DNA from: Ketobacter sp036337295
Lineage (GTDB): Bacteria > Pseudomonadota > Gammaproteobacteria > Pseudomonadales > Ketobacteraceae
Reading direction: 5' to 3'
Assembly: GCA_036337295.1 (NCBI GenBank)
Contig: JAYZEN010000011.1
Coordinates: forward strand, 1 to 64,000
Length of the DNA: 64,000 bases
Shown: piece after piece, positions 40,422 through 49,189 of the stretch
Layout: the number at the start of each line of letters is the position of its first letter
Position numbering within the stretch: the first letter of the stretch is position 1
Notes under the pieces: model-generated
What the model was told of the DNA's origin: nothing
What the model saw: the letters and a program-made list of their open reading frames with translations, nothing else
Database searches by the model: none
Made by a program: the position numbers and the translations under genes

Positions 40422-42452
40422 TTAATCGTCGTCCACCGGCAGGACCGAGTTCAAATCCAGGGTCGCGCCGAATAAATGTTGCAGATCCTGCACAAATGCG
40501 TCTTCCTGCATGAGGGCAATGGCCTGCTCTTTGCGTTGCTGTTTGTAGCGGGCCAGCAACTGATCGGGGGTGGGCTTGCCGGGCTCAGCCACCTCCACCC
40601 TGAGTGTAATGGATCGGCCTGCGTTTGCCGACAGGGCCTGGGCCAGCAGATCCCGGTTTTCCTCTTTGTACAAAGCCTGAAAGCGGGGGCTGATGGCCAG
40701 GGTCCAGCGCCCTTCTTCCCTGGACTCCAGGGAACAATTGCGGGCGAAATTGCGTACCGGTCCGTCCAGTTCCAGTATTCCCACCAGATCAGCCCACTCA
40801 TCCCCCAGCTGGATGACTCTGGTTTTGACCCTGAGAGTGGCCTCGGCAGCCGGGACCGGTTCGGCTTCACTGCCCACCGCGGGTGAGGCAACCGCGGGCT
40901 CGCTGGCAAAAGGCACACTGGCAGAAGGCTCATTGGCATAAGCCCTGCTCTTGCCAGCCACCGTGTCAGCCGCGGCTTGCGGTTCAGCTTTCGCGGGTGC
41001 CGCAGGCTGGGGTGGCGATGCAGGAGCTGGTATAGGACCTGGTATAGGACCTGATATAGGACCTGATACAGGGCCTGGTTTAGAAGCGGGTTCGGGTGCC
41101 GGCACCGAATCCGAAACTGCAGCGGGCTCCCCTGGCGCGGCCACTTCCGAACGGGCTTTTCCCGGGGTTGCCGGGTTGGCCAGTGCAGCCCGCATCTGGG
41201 ACAGATGGTCTTCAGCACGACCGGAGGGTCGTACAGGTATATCGCTTGCTTGGCCCTTGGCAGGAGCCTCAGGTGTGGTTGCAGGGTGGCTGGAGGGGTG
41301 CCCTGCTGCCACAGCAGGGCTAGCGGACTTTCCCGGCGCCGCGCCTCCAGCGCCGGCGGGCAACACCCCCACCGGTTTGAACAGCAACAACCGCAACAGG
41401 GTCATCTCAAACCCACTGCGGGCGTCGGGTGCCAGAGGCAGATCCCGGCGCCCCAGCAACGCAGTCTGGTAGAACAGCTGCAGCTGTTCCGGTGCAAAGC
41501 GGGCAGAACATTCCAGTACCCGGGCCCGGTCGCCATCGCTGTCGTCCACCGCGTCGGGGGCAATCTGGGCCACCGCCATACGGTGCAAGGTGCTGATCAG
41601 ATCCGCCAACACCCCCATATAATCCGGGCTCTGCTCCGCCATGTCGGCCACCCGTTGCAGCAATTCCTCAGCACTGTTCTGGGCCAACGCCTCCACAATG
41701 CCAAAGACGTATTCCCGGTCGATGCTGCCCAACATGGCGCGCACATCGGCCTCCACCACTTTGCCGCTGCCAAAGGCGATGGCCTGGTCGGTGAGGCTCA
41801 TGGCATCCCGCATACTGCCGTCCGCTGCCCGCCCCAACTGCCACAGGGCCGGCTCTTCGAACTCCACCATTTCCGCTTCCAGCACCTTTTTCAGGTGACC
41901 GACAATGCGTTCCGGAGTCATCGCCTTGAGGCTGAACTGCAAACAACGGGATAGGATGGTGATGGGCAGCTTCTGCGGGTCCGTGGTGGCCAGCAGGAAC
42001 TTCACGTGTTCCGGCGGCTCTTCCAGGGTTTTCAGCAAGGCATTGAAACTGTGGCCCGACAACATGTGCACTTCGTCAATGAGGTAAACCTTATAGCGGC
42101 CCCGAGTAGGCGCATACTGGACATTCTCCAGCAGCTCCCGGGTGTCCTCCACTTTGGTGCGGGAGGCGGCATCCACCTCGATCAGATCCACAAAACGACC
42201 GTCGTTGATCTCCTGACAGGCACTGCACTGGCCACAGGGTTCGGAGCTGATGCCGGTCTCACAGTTCAGGGATTTGGCAAGGATGCGGGCGATGGTGGTC
42301 TTACCCACCCCACGGGTACCGGTGAACAGGTAGGCGTGGTGCAGGCGACCGTGGTCAAGGGCGTTGATGAGGGCTTTCAGTACGTGTTCCTGCCCCACCA
42401 TTTCGCGGAATGTCTTGGGGCGCCACTTACGTGCAAGGACCTGATAACTCAT
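40422..42452 (-). CDS. dnaX: DNA polymerase III subunit tau
   Basis: DnaX forms the clamp-loader ATPase and tethers the polymerase cores. The 676-residue protein has Walker A GTRGVGKTTIARILAK, a zinc module (CETGISSEPCGQCSACQ), Walker B VYLIDEVHML, and sensor motif LATTDPQKLPITILSRC. Domains IV-V begin after the low-complexity linker (about 370-520), rich in Pro and Ala and partly built from 12-bp repeats. The A-AAA-AAG slippery heptamer used in E. coli to make gamma was not seen near the linker. The 4.5S RNA gene lies upstream. Confidence 0.96.
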   Translation of the reverse strand: MSYQVLARKWRPKTFREMVGQEHVLKALINALDHGRLHHAYLFTGTRGVGKTTIARILAKSLNCETGISSEPCGQCSACQEINDGRFVDLIEVDAASRTKVEDTRELLENVQYAPTRGRYKVYLIDEVHMLSGHSFNALLKTLEEPPEHVKFLLATTDPQKLPITILSRCLQFSLKAMTPERIVGHLKKVLEAEMVEFEEPALWQLGRAADGSMRDAMSLTDQAIAFGSGKVVEADVRAMLGSIDREYVFGIVEALAQNSAEELLQRVADMAEQSPDYMGVLADLISTLHRMAVAQIAPDAVDDSDGDRARVLECSARFAPEQLQLFYQTALLGRRDLPLAPDARSGFEMTLLRLLLFKPVGVLPAGAGGAAPGKSASPAVAAGHPSSHPATTPEAPAKGQASDIPVRPSGRAEDHLSQMRAALANPATPGKARSEVAAPGEPAAVSDSVPAPEPASKPGPVSGPISGPIPGPIPAPASPPQPAAPAKAEPQAAADTVAGKSRAYANEPSASVPFASEPAVASPAVGSEAEPVPAAEATLRVKTRVIQLGDEWADLVGILELDGPVRNFARNCSLESREEGRWTLAISPRFQALYKEENRDLLAQALSANAGRSITLRVEVAEPGKPTPDQLLARYKQQRKEQAIALMQEDAFVQDLQHLFGATLDLNSVLPVDDD
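41029..41076 (-). repeat. 12-bp tandem repeat in the dnaX linker
   Basis: Four copies of a 12-bp unit (GGTATAGGACCT on the plus strand, two with changes) encode a Gly-Pro-Ile-Pro/Ser repeat in the flexible linker of tau. Being in frame, copy changes would only alter linker length. Confidence 0.8.
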
Positions 42453-42588
42453 GTACTTATGATTCTACTGTGTCGGTATGAGTGGCCGCTCTGGCCAGTA
42501 AAAGACGCTCAGTGTAATACGGCAGAGGAGATTGATAAACCAATGAATTTGCTTATCAATTTTACAGGGAATCGCAGGGGAAATTGGA

Positions 42589-42699
42589 GGCGACTCTATC
42601 AGCCACACCCCGGCACACGAGTCGCCTGTTACCGTTGCTCCCTTCCGGGCCTGGCGGGGTTCACAGGTTATCGTTGCGAGGGGACCAATAGAGCCACCA
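42589..42699 (-). ncRNA. ffs: Signal recognition particle 4.5S RNA
   Basis: The minus strand starts GGTGGCTCTATTGG and pairs with a 3' end ATAGAGTCGCC, forming the long closing helix. The domain IV core is CAGGCCCGGAAGGGAGCA, containing the GGAA tetraloop and the Ffh-binding symmetric loop. Length is about 111 nt, as in other gammaproteobacteria. It lies upstream of dnaX, an order also seen in Pseudomonas. The RNA 5' end is an estimate from helix ends. Confidence 0.9.
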
Positions 42700-42713
42700 T
42701 TGCAAGGTGGGCG

Positions 42714-42742
42714 ATTATTCCTTATTTCGTGACCCATTTCAA
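42714..42742 (-). promoter_or_regulatory. Promoter of the 4.5S RNA gene
   Basis: On the minus strand TTGAAA (42742-42737) and AATAAT (42719-42714) are 17 bp apart. The expected start is about 7 nt before the mature RNA end, consistent with a short leader trimmed by RNase P. Confidence 0.65.
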
Positions 42743-42817
42743 GGCAAGCATTTGAAGTAACAGTATTTTGCAGCGGATACGCTAGAATTAGGAAAACCCG
42801 AAGCGGAGGACACCCTT

Positions 42818-43282
42818 TTGAACGCGCTGACTCGACCGACCCTGCTGACCCTAATGCTATTGGTGACCAGCACTCTGGTACAGGCTTCCGGTAACTGGAC
42901 CAACGAAACCCTCGACGGCACCCTGATGGCCATCACGCCGATTTATAAACTGCAGGTCTATCAGATAGAGCGTGCCAACGAGGCGGTCTGGGGCAAAATC
43001 AACATTCCAATACAGGCAGATCAGCTGCCGGAGCTGCATAAACACCGCAAATCACCCAACTTTCCTTTCATCGACGTAGGTGTGGAGGTGGACAAGTACT
43101 ATCGCACCGCCCAGGGCCACATCCACGATGACCAGAATCTGGTGACAGTGGAGATCGACCGGCGCCATTGGGATGGCCTCAAGAAAGGCAACCAGTTGAT
43201 CATCAGCCTGCCGGACGGCACCCAGTTAAAGGAAAGCCTGCGCGGGTCCGGAGCGGCTCTACGCACCATCGAGCGCCGCTGA
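42818..43282 (+). CDS. Exported protein of unknown function with a UUG start
   Basis: The family is not recognised. The 154-residue product starts with TTG at 42818, with GGAGG 8 nt upstream. It has a signal peptide (TLLTLMLLVTSTLVQAS). The mature part has short aromatic and charged motifs (IYKLQVYQIERANEAVWGKINIP, HKHRKSPNFPFIDVGVEVDKYY, IDRRHWDGLKKGNQLIISLPDGT). No cysteine is present, so no disulfide is expected. It is a lone gene divergent from ffs and convergent with a lipoprotein gene. Confidence 0.7.
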   Translation: MNALTRPTLLTLMLLVTSTLVQASGNWTNETLDGTLMAITPIYKLQVYQIERANEAVWGKINIPIQADQLPELHKHRKSPNFPFIDVGVEVDKYYRTAQGHIHDDQNLVTVEIDRRHWDGLKKGNQLIISLPDGTQLKESLRGSGAALRTIERR

Positions 43283-43306
43283 TCCGCTTACCCGCTGTGG
43301 CCGACC

Positions 43307-45163
43307 TCAATCGGCCACATGGGTTTCCACAAAGTCCAGGATTCGGTTGGCTACCTGATTCTGATGCAAGGTCGGCATATTCACCGTGGCAAACATCGGG
43401 TCAAGATGGGACTGCCCTTCCAACTGCACCACCTCCAGCAAGCGATCCGGCTCGTCGGGCATGGGGAACGAAAGCCCGCCGCCTTTGGCCATCAGCAACA
43501 AAGTAGGTACCTGCTTATAGGCCTGCTTGAAGTATGTATTGAGACCGTATTGAGGCGCATAGGACTGGCTGGCTGCATCGATGTCCACCACGATGCGCAC
43601 CGGGAAATACCACTCCGTTAAATTGGTTTCGCCGATGTAGAGGGCCCGCACAAAGTCCTCCATGCGCACCATTTCCTCGGTCAGGCTGGTATATTCATAG
43701 CGGCCTTCCTGGTCCGTATAGCTGGCATCAACTTCCGATCCGATTTCGTCCATATCCGCCCAGCTGTACAGCGGCCCCTGTCCCAGGCTGCGCCGATCCG
43801 GGCCCGCGTCCGCCGCAATGTGCTGTTGTTTGGGCCCCGACACCGCGTTCACCAGATCCCCCAGGATGGGGATGCTGCGCATCAGGTTGAAGAACGGGGA
43901 TTTCGGCACCACCGCGCCACCGTGCAGGTGGCCCAGGCTGATCTGCAAAAAGCTCAGGATGGAAAAGTGATCGTCGAACATCAGCCCCACCTGAGCCTCA
44001 TTGGTATAACGGAAATCCTCAATAAACGGACCCCAGGCATAGTTGTTGGCATCCCGGGTATGGAAGAAGCGGAACAGGTTTTTCAACACCGGTGATTTCG
44101 GCAAGCGGTCCAGCACCCGGCTTTCCTCATCCGGGCCCTTGGCCGCCAGGATGCCCACAGCTTCCGGCAGGGCAATGGCCTCGGCACTGAATACCAACGG
44201 GATATTGATGTTCTTGGGCAACACCCCGGTTTCGATCCAGCGCAACAGGCGGCGATAGCCGGCGTCAGCGTCCGTATCCCCTTCGGCGTTGGCTTCGGCC
44301 GTGGCCTGTGCCAGCGCGGCCTGGGCATCCATCACCGACACACTGGCGGAAGAGGCGCCCACGGCGTCCGCCACCGAGCCGATGGAGGTATCGAAGCCAA
44401 TGGCCCCGGCCACCAGGTTGGCACCCTGGTCGTCCGTGGTTGCCGGGTCGCCATCCAGATCCCAGGCCAGGAACATGGAGGTGTGCGCCCCACCCAGGGA
44501 ATGCCCACCCACAAAGACCTTACGGCGGCTGACGGCCGGGTCCGGAATCATGGCGCGGATCACTGCGTACATATCCTCGGTGGACTGCTGCATACCGAAG
44601 TTCAGCAGGAACGGCATATCGCGCCCCTTGAGAAACCCCTGGAAGGTTTTGCCATCAATGGGCTGGTCGAAATAGTAGTACCCCAGGATCAGGTCTTCCG
44701 CCTCCTGGGTGGTAGCGGCCCGCTCCGCTGCCTGCATGCCGGTGAGATCCTCCAGGCAATTGGCGCGTCGGTCCAGGGCCCAGATCTCCAGGTTCTGATC
44801 ACGCTGGGTCTTTGCCATATACACCAGTTGCCGGCCAATGTACTCAAACCCATTGGCCCCTTCCAATATGCCCGGCACCAGCAGAACCGCCGCATCTGCA
44901 GACGCCGCATCGGTTGAGTCCCTGGGTTTGAAGCGCAGGAAGTTCACATCCCGGCAAGTCTCAGGCAATAGTGGGTCATCAATCTCATGGATGGCCGGCA
45001 CCGATTCATAGGTGACCGACACCACCGCCGCTACCTGCTCATCGCTCCACAATGGTTGGACTTTGTCGTGTTTGGCTTCCGGAATCGGCCCGTCGGGGCT
45101 GTAACAGCCCGTCAGCAGCAGGACCAGACCGGCGCTGAATCGCCAGCACTTAGGCAGTTTCAT
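43307..45163 (-). CDS. Lipoprotein with alpha/beta-hydrolase fold
   Basis: This 618-residue lipoprotein has a lipobox ending at Cys20 (LLLTGC). The hydrolase core has VLLVPGILEGANGFEYIGRQLV (oxyanion region), YAVIRAMIP and the nucleophile elbow VFVGGHSLGGAHTSMFLAWDL. A large insert (about residues 240-450) separates the elbow from the C-terminal GQSHLDPMFATVNMPT, which probably supplies the His. It may act on esters at the outer membrane or periplasm. Substrate is unknown. It is isolated, downstream of glnS on the same strand, and lacks a close homologue that I can name. Confidence 0.77.
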   Translation of the reverse strand: MKLPKCWRFSAGLVLLLTGCYSPDGPIPEAKHDKVQPLWSDEQVAAVVSVTYESVPAIHEIDDPLLPETCRDVNFLRFKPRDSTDAASADAAVLLVPGILEGANGFEYIGRQLVYMAKTQRDQNLEIWALDRRANCLEDLTGMQAAERAATTQEAEDLILGYYYFDQPIDGKTFQGFLKGRDMPFLLNFGMQQSTEDMYAVIRAMIPDPAVSRRKVFVGGHSLGGAHTSMFLAWDLDGDPATTDDQGANLVAGAIGFDTSIGSVADAVGASSASVSVMDAQAALAQATAEANAEGDTDADAGYRRLLRWIETGVLPKNINIPLVFSAEAIALPEAVGILAAKGPDEESRVLDRLPKSPVLKNLFRFFHTRDANNYAWGPFIEDFRYTNEAQVGLMFDDHFSILSFLQISLGHLHGGAVVPKSPFFNLMRSIPILGDLVNAVSGPKQQHIAADAGPDRRSLGQGPLYSWADMDEIGSEVDASYTDQEGRYEYTSLTEEMVRMEDFVRALYIGETNLTEWYFPVRIVVDIDAASQSYAPQYGLNTYFKQAYKQVPTLLLMAKGGGLSFPMPDEPDRLLEVVQLEGQSHLDPMFATVNMPTLHQNQVANRILDFVETHVAD

Positions 45164-45263
45164 CCCTGTTCTCCTGTGCAGTTTGTTATTGTTATGGGTT
45201 TTTGGATTTATAGCGCAGTTGCCACGGGCATGGATTGTGTATTCCGGTCATCTTCAGGCACAA

Positions 45264-45294
45264 AAAAACCGCTCTCCCGAAGGCAAGCGGTTTT
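45264..45294 (-). terminator. Terminator after glnS
   Basis: AAAACCGCT and AGCGGTTTT form a 9-bp stem around a 13-nt loop, followed on the minus strand by a T-run. It lies 25 bp beyond the glnS stop. Confidence 0.75.
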
Positions 45295-45318
45295 CTGATT
45301 GCCGCGGGTACAGCGGGG

Positions 45319-47001
45319 TCAGGGGTTGGTTTTGCCCCAGGTGTCCCGCAGCGTAACGGTGCGGTTGAACACCAGTTTATCCGCTGTGCTGTCCGCGCTG
45401 TCGAGTACGAAATACCCTTCCCGTTCAAACTGATAGGGTAGATCCGCGGAGGCTGTGGCCAGGGAGGGCTCCGCATAGGCACCACTCTTCACGGTCAGGG
45501 AGTCGGGGTTGATGTGGTCCAGGAAGCCGGTGCCGTCTTTGGTGGCGTCCGGGCTTTCATGGGTGAAGAGGCGGTCATAGAGGCGCACTTCCACGGGCAA
45601 TGCCTTGGCGGCGGATACCCAGTGAATCACCCCTTTTACCTTACGCCCCTCCGGGTTGCGGCCCAGGGTCTGGTCATCGTAGCTGCAACGCAACTCAACC
45701 ACCTCGCCCTGCCCATTCTTGATCACCTCATCGCAGCGAATCACATAGGCGCCGCGCAGACGCACCTCGCCCCCCGGGATCAGGCGCTTGAAGCCCTTGG
45801 GTGGTTCTTCCTCAAAATCGCTGCGGTCGATATAGAGTTCTTTGCCGAAGAAGATTTCACGCTCGCCCAGGGACTCGTCCTTGGGGTGGGACGCCACCAT
45901 CAGGGATTGCTCTTCTGCGGCAGTCCAGTTTTCAATCACCACCTTAATCGGGTCCATGACACACATGGCCCGTGGCGCGTGCTTGTCCAGGTCGTCGCGA
46001 ATGGCGAACTCCAACATGCTCACGTCCACCACCCCTTCGCTCTTGGTGACCCCGATCATCTCACAGAAATTGCGGATGGAAGCCGGGGTATAACCACGCC
46101 GTCGCATGCCAGCAATGGTGGGCATGCGGGGGTCGTCCCAGCCGCTGACATGAGCTTCGTCCACCAGCTGCTTGAGCTTGCGCTTGCTGGTGACCGTGTA
46201 ATTCAGGTTCAGCCGGGAAAACTCGATCTGTTGCGGATGACAGGGCACATCCAGTTGATCCAGCACCCAATCGTAGAGGGGGCGGTGATCTTCAAATTCC
46301 AGGGTACAGAGGGAGTGGGTGATCTCCTCCACGGCGTCCGACAGGCAATGGGTGTAGTCGTACATGGGATAGATGCACCACTTGTCACCGGTCTGGTGGT
46401 GGTGGGCACGGCGCACCCGGTAAATAACCGGATCGCGCATGTTTATATTGGGAGACGCCATGTCGATCTTGGCCCGCAACACCGCCATGCCGTCGGCAAA
46501 TTCGCCGCTGCGCATGCGTTCAAACTGCTGCAGGTTCTCTTCCACACTGCGGCTGCGATAGGGACTGTCCTGGCCCGGCTCAGTCAGTGAGCCGCGCATG
46601 GCCCGGATCTGCTCAGGGGTGGACTCATCCACATAGGCTTTTTCCTGTTTGATCAGCTCCACCGCAAACTGGTACAGCTGGTCAAAGTAATCCGAGGCAT
46701 AGCGCACCTCCCCATTCCACTGGAAACCCAGCCAGGTCACGTCTTTTTTAATGGCCTCAATGTATTCCTGGCTTTCCTTTTCCGGGTTGGTGTCATCAAA
46801 ACGCAGGTTGCAGGTGCCGCCAAACTCTTCCCCCATGGAGAAGTTCAAGCAGATTGACTTGGCATGGCCCACGTGCAGATAGCCGTTGGGCTCCGGTGGA
46901 AAGCGGGTGGCTACCCGGCCGCCGTTTTTGCCGGCTTCCAGGTCCTTGCTGATGATCTGGCGGATAAAATGGGCGGGTTTTACTGGCTCGGTTTTGCTCA
47001 T
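45319..47001 (-). CDS. glnS: Glutaminyl-tRNA synthetase
   Basis: GlnRS charges tRNA-Gln with glutamine. The 560-residue protein has the HIGH-type motif PEPNGYLHVGHAKSICLNF and the KMSKS-type motif NYTVTSKRKLKQLVDE. The catalytic core continues with GWDDPRMPTIAGMRRRGYTP. The anticodon-binding half ends LVFNRTVTLRDTWGKTNP. GlnRS in this group derives from the GluRS lineage, and both enzymes are in the window (gltX at 2058-3545). It is monocistronic with its own promoter and terminator. Confidence 0.97.
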   Translation of the reverse strand: MSKTEPVKPAHFIRQIISKDLEAGKNGGRVATRFPPEPNGYLHVGHAKSICLNFSMGEEFGGTCNLRFDDTNPEKESQEYIEAIKKDVTWLGFQWNGEVRYASDYFDQLYQFAVELIKQEKAYVDESTPEQIRAMRGSLTEPGQDSPYRSRSVEENLQQFERMRSGEFADGMAVLRAKIDMASPNINMRDPVIYRVRRAHHHQTGDKWCIYPMYDYTHCLSDAVEEITHSLCTLEFEDHRPLYDWVLDQLDVPCHPQQIEFSRLNLNYTVTSKRKLKQLVDEAHVSGWDDPRMPTIAGMRRRGYTPASIRNFCEMIGVTKSEGVVDVSMLEFAIRDDLDKHAPRAMCVMDPIKVVIENWTAAEEQSLMVASHPKDESLGEREIFFGKELYIDRSDFEEEPPKGFKRLIPGGEVRLRGAYVIRCDEVIKNGQGEVVELRCSYDDQTLGRNPEGRKVKGVIHWVSAAKALPVEVRLYDRLFTHESPDATKDGTGFLDHINPDSLTVKSGAYAEPSLATASADLPYQFEREGYFVLDSADSTADKLVFNRTVTLRDTWGKTNP

Positions 47002-47063
47002 AAGGTCTCATTAATCCCATTGGATACACCGGCTCAGGGCCGGCGGCTACACGTCTGCCGCGT

Positions 47064-47092
47064 AGTATAGGGGATTCGTGAGCACAACCCAA
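47064..47092 (-). promoter_or_regulatory. glnS promoter
   Basis: On the minus strand TTGGGT (47092-47087) and TATACT (47069-47064) are 17 bp apart, about 63 bp upstream of the ATG. Confidence 0.7.
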
Positions 47093-47108
47093 CATGGCTT
47101 ACATGAGG

Positions 47109-47147
47109 ATAAAAAGGGCTAATCGGGTCTTGCCCGATCAGCCCTTA
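47109..47147 (-). terminator. Terminator of the multihaem redox operon
   Basis: AAGGGCTAATCGGG pairs with CCCGATCAGCCCTT with one mismatch, around TCTTG. On the minus strand the stem ends in TTTTT, 21 bp beyond the last gene. A tandem pair of CCTGATTAACCCTTG-like copies lies between (47148-47178). Confidence 0.85.
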
Positions 47148-47167
47148 CCTGATTAACCCTTGCCTGA

Positions 47168-47749
47168 TTAACCCTTAATGGGAATACGCACTACGACGCC
47201 GCCCATGGTGTCACCGATTTTAAAGTCAGTGCGGGGGGAGTCCTTGTGCTTGTTGTGGCAGTCCACGCAGGGTGTGGCCACGGCCACGTCCGGATACACA
47301 GCGGTGTAGTATTTCACGCCACCCAACTCTTCCTCGCCGTAGTAGTTCTTGCCGGGGTTATCGACAATGTACTGCAGACCGGTTTTCTCCACGTCGGTAC
47401 GGGGAGCATTCTGTTTGTTGATGGGCCACAGGGACTGCAGCGAGTAGGTAAACGCATCGGTACGCTCGGCCACCGCTTCAGCGCCAAAGCGGAACATCTG
47501 GGCTGGCAGCGGTGCGCCATTGTCCAGATCTTCCCAGTGCTCATCGGGCTTGATGAAGCCGGCTTCGCCGCCCAGGCGCTTGATGATCAGTTTGGTGTAA
47601 TTGGCCCGGTCAGACGCCATTACCGCGAACAGGGAATCGGCCATAATCTGGGGATCCACCCCGGCCGCCTTCTCTTCTCCTCCACATCCCGCAGTCAATG
47701 CCACCGCACCCGCCAACGCTAACGAACCCCACAGTTTAGTTGCTTTCAT
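47168..47749 (-). CDS. Mono-haem DUF3365 lipoprotein
   Basis: This 193-residue lipoprotein has a lipobox ending at Cys22 (VALTAGC). It carries one haem-binding motif, CVDCHNKH, near the C-terminus. The central part follows DUF3365/Tll0287-type proteins (DAFTYSLQSLWPINKQNAPRTDVEKTGLQYI, YYGEEELGGVKYYTAVYPDVA). Such proteins can sense or carry electrons. It starts 3 nt after the 11-haem cytochrome gene and is the third gene of the redox operon. Outer-leaflet anchoring of the lipoprotein is inferred from the lipobox only. Confidence 0.87.
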   Translation of the reverse strand: MKATKLWGSLALAGAVALTAGCGGEEKAAGVDPQIMADSLFAVMASDRANYTKLIIKRLGGEAGFIKPDEHWEDLDNGAPLPAQMFRFGAEAVAERTDAFTYSLQSLWPINKQNAPRTDVEKTGLQYIVDNPGKNYYGEEELGGVKYYTAVYPDVAVATPCVDCHNKHKDSPRTDFKIGDTMGGVVVRIPIKG

Positions 47750-47752
47750 GGA

Positions 47753-49150
47753 TCACTCCTTCACTCTCTCAATTGCCATTTGTATGGACTCTATGGAAAC
47801 TTTTGACCGCCCCTGGAAGTTGTTGTCGATCAGTGCCGGATCCGCCAGGGAATCCAACGCGAACTGCAACCCGTGACAGTCCAGGCAGACCGATCGAATC
47901 ATCTTCTCGTTCGGTCGCAGGTTATCGTTCTGGTTGTGCAAGGTGCGGAACACGCCGGGCTCCTCCTCGCTTTCCAGCTTGGGCATATGACAGGTGGCGC
48001 AGGTCACGCCACTGCCAGCAGGCACTTCGCCGGCGGCCTCACGCAGCACCTGCGCATAATGGGGCGATGCCTTGTACTGATTGGTGTGACCGTCGTCATG
48101 ACAGCCCATGCAGGCATCCACCGAGGCACTGGTGCCCAATTGATATTCATGTGCTCCGTGACAGCTGTTGCAGGTTAACGACTCCCCGTGCACATCCGCC
48201 TTGAATGGCAACCGCCCCTGTGACGGTGTCATCGGCGTCAGCAGTCTCGCATCCGGCTGCTTCAGCGCCTTGAGGGAAGGATTCAACGGATAGGACTCCG
48301 CCGCCTCCCGCTTCACCGCCAAACGCATACCGTGTTTGCCAATCAGGAAACCGGACGCCTGGGGCTGATGGCAATCCACGCACACCAGCGCATCCGGTTG
48401 CGCCTTGAATTGTTCGCCTTCCCCGTGACAGGCAGAGCAATTGCTTTCTGCAGTGGCGTGGGCGCTGTGCAACCATTGCTTTTCAATTTCCGTCACCTGG
48501 AAAGAGGATTCCGGATAATCCGGTGCCGGTGCCTGTTTAGGTGCCGGTTGCTGCGCATTGACATAGGCTTGCATGGCCGCGATCACCGGCGTGGCCGCCA
48601 TGTCGGGTTCATCCACATGCTGCAACAGGAAGTCCTCATACAAGGCCCGGTTATCGTGAAAATTGTGGCACCCGGCCGATGCACAGGTCTCAAAGCCCAT
48701 GCCGTCATGGGACGGCCGGTCCTCTGCGATATCCAGATGGCAGGCCACACAGAAATCCGTTGCCAGGGTCACCCCCATGTCGCGGGTAATGTCCGGCTGA
48801 TGCTCACGATGGCAGGCGACACAATAGCGGGCGTCGATCTGCTCCAGCCGATCCGCATTGCGGGGGTCGGTAAACTTGGACTTGGGGTGCGAGTCGTGGG
48901 CCGCTTTCAGTTCTTTGGCGTGACAGCCCATACAGGCATTCTGCAATACTTCACCGCCACCGAACGGCGACTGGTGGCAGGTGCCACAGGCCAATTCGAT
49001 CTGATGATGTCCATGGGATGTTTCCCCCACCAAAAATGTTTGCTTTTCCGGCTGTAAAAAGAGCTCGTTGGCCCAAATACCCGCCAGCGCCACCACTGCA
49101 ACGGTCAGCAGGGAATAAAACAGGGTTACCTTTTTCACTACTCCCCCCAA
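47753..49150 (-). CDS. Membrane-anchored 11-haem cytochrome c
   Basis: This 465-residue protein has an N-terminal membrane anchor (VTLFYSLLTVAVVALAGIW) and a periplasmic region. Ten CXXCH motifs are present (CGTCH, CMGCH, CVACH twice, CSACH, CVDCH, CNSCH, CMGCH, CATCH, CLDCH), plus one CASAGCH (CX4CH), giving eleven possible haems. Many His residues between them could be distal ligands. It lacks the NrfA CXXCK active-site motif, so it looks like an electron carrier or a new reductase. It lies between the flavoprotein-membrane fusion (39 bp) and the mono-haem lipoprotein (3 bp). Confidence 0.9.
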   Translation of the reverse strand: MGGVVKKVTLFYSLLTVAVVALAGIWANELFLQPEKQTFLVGETSHGHHQIELACGTCHQSPFGGGEVLQNACMGCHAKELKAAHDSHPKSKFTDPRNADRLEQIDARYCVACHREHQPDITRDMGVTLATDFCVACHLDIAEDRPSHDGMGFETCASAGCHNFHDNRALYEDFLLQHVDEPDMAATPVIAAMQAYVNAQQPAPKQAPAPDYPESSFQVTEIEKQWLHSAHATAESNCSACHGEGEQFKAQPDALVCVDCHQPQASGFLIGKHGMRLAVKREAAESYPLNPSLKALKQPDARLLTPMTPSQGRLPFKADVHGESLTCNSCHGAHEYQLGTSASVDACMGCHDDGHTNQYKASPHYAQVLREAAGEVPAGSGVTCATCHMPKLESEEEPGVFRTLHNQNDNLRPNEKMIRSVCLDCHGLQFALDSLADPALIDNNFQGRSKVSIESIQMAIERVKE

Positions 49151-49189
49151 CGCACCTTCAACAGCCCCATCACAAGCCCCACAAACCCA

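Noticed and set aside
45514..46590. 358-codon plus-strand frame inside glnS
   Set aside because: A shadow of glnS with no recognisable motif.
47753..49150. NrfA-type nitrite reductase
   Set aside because: No CXXCK active-site motif is present and there are too many haem motifs.
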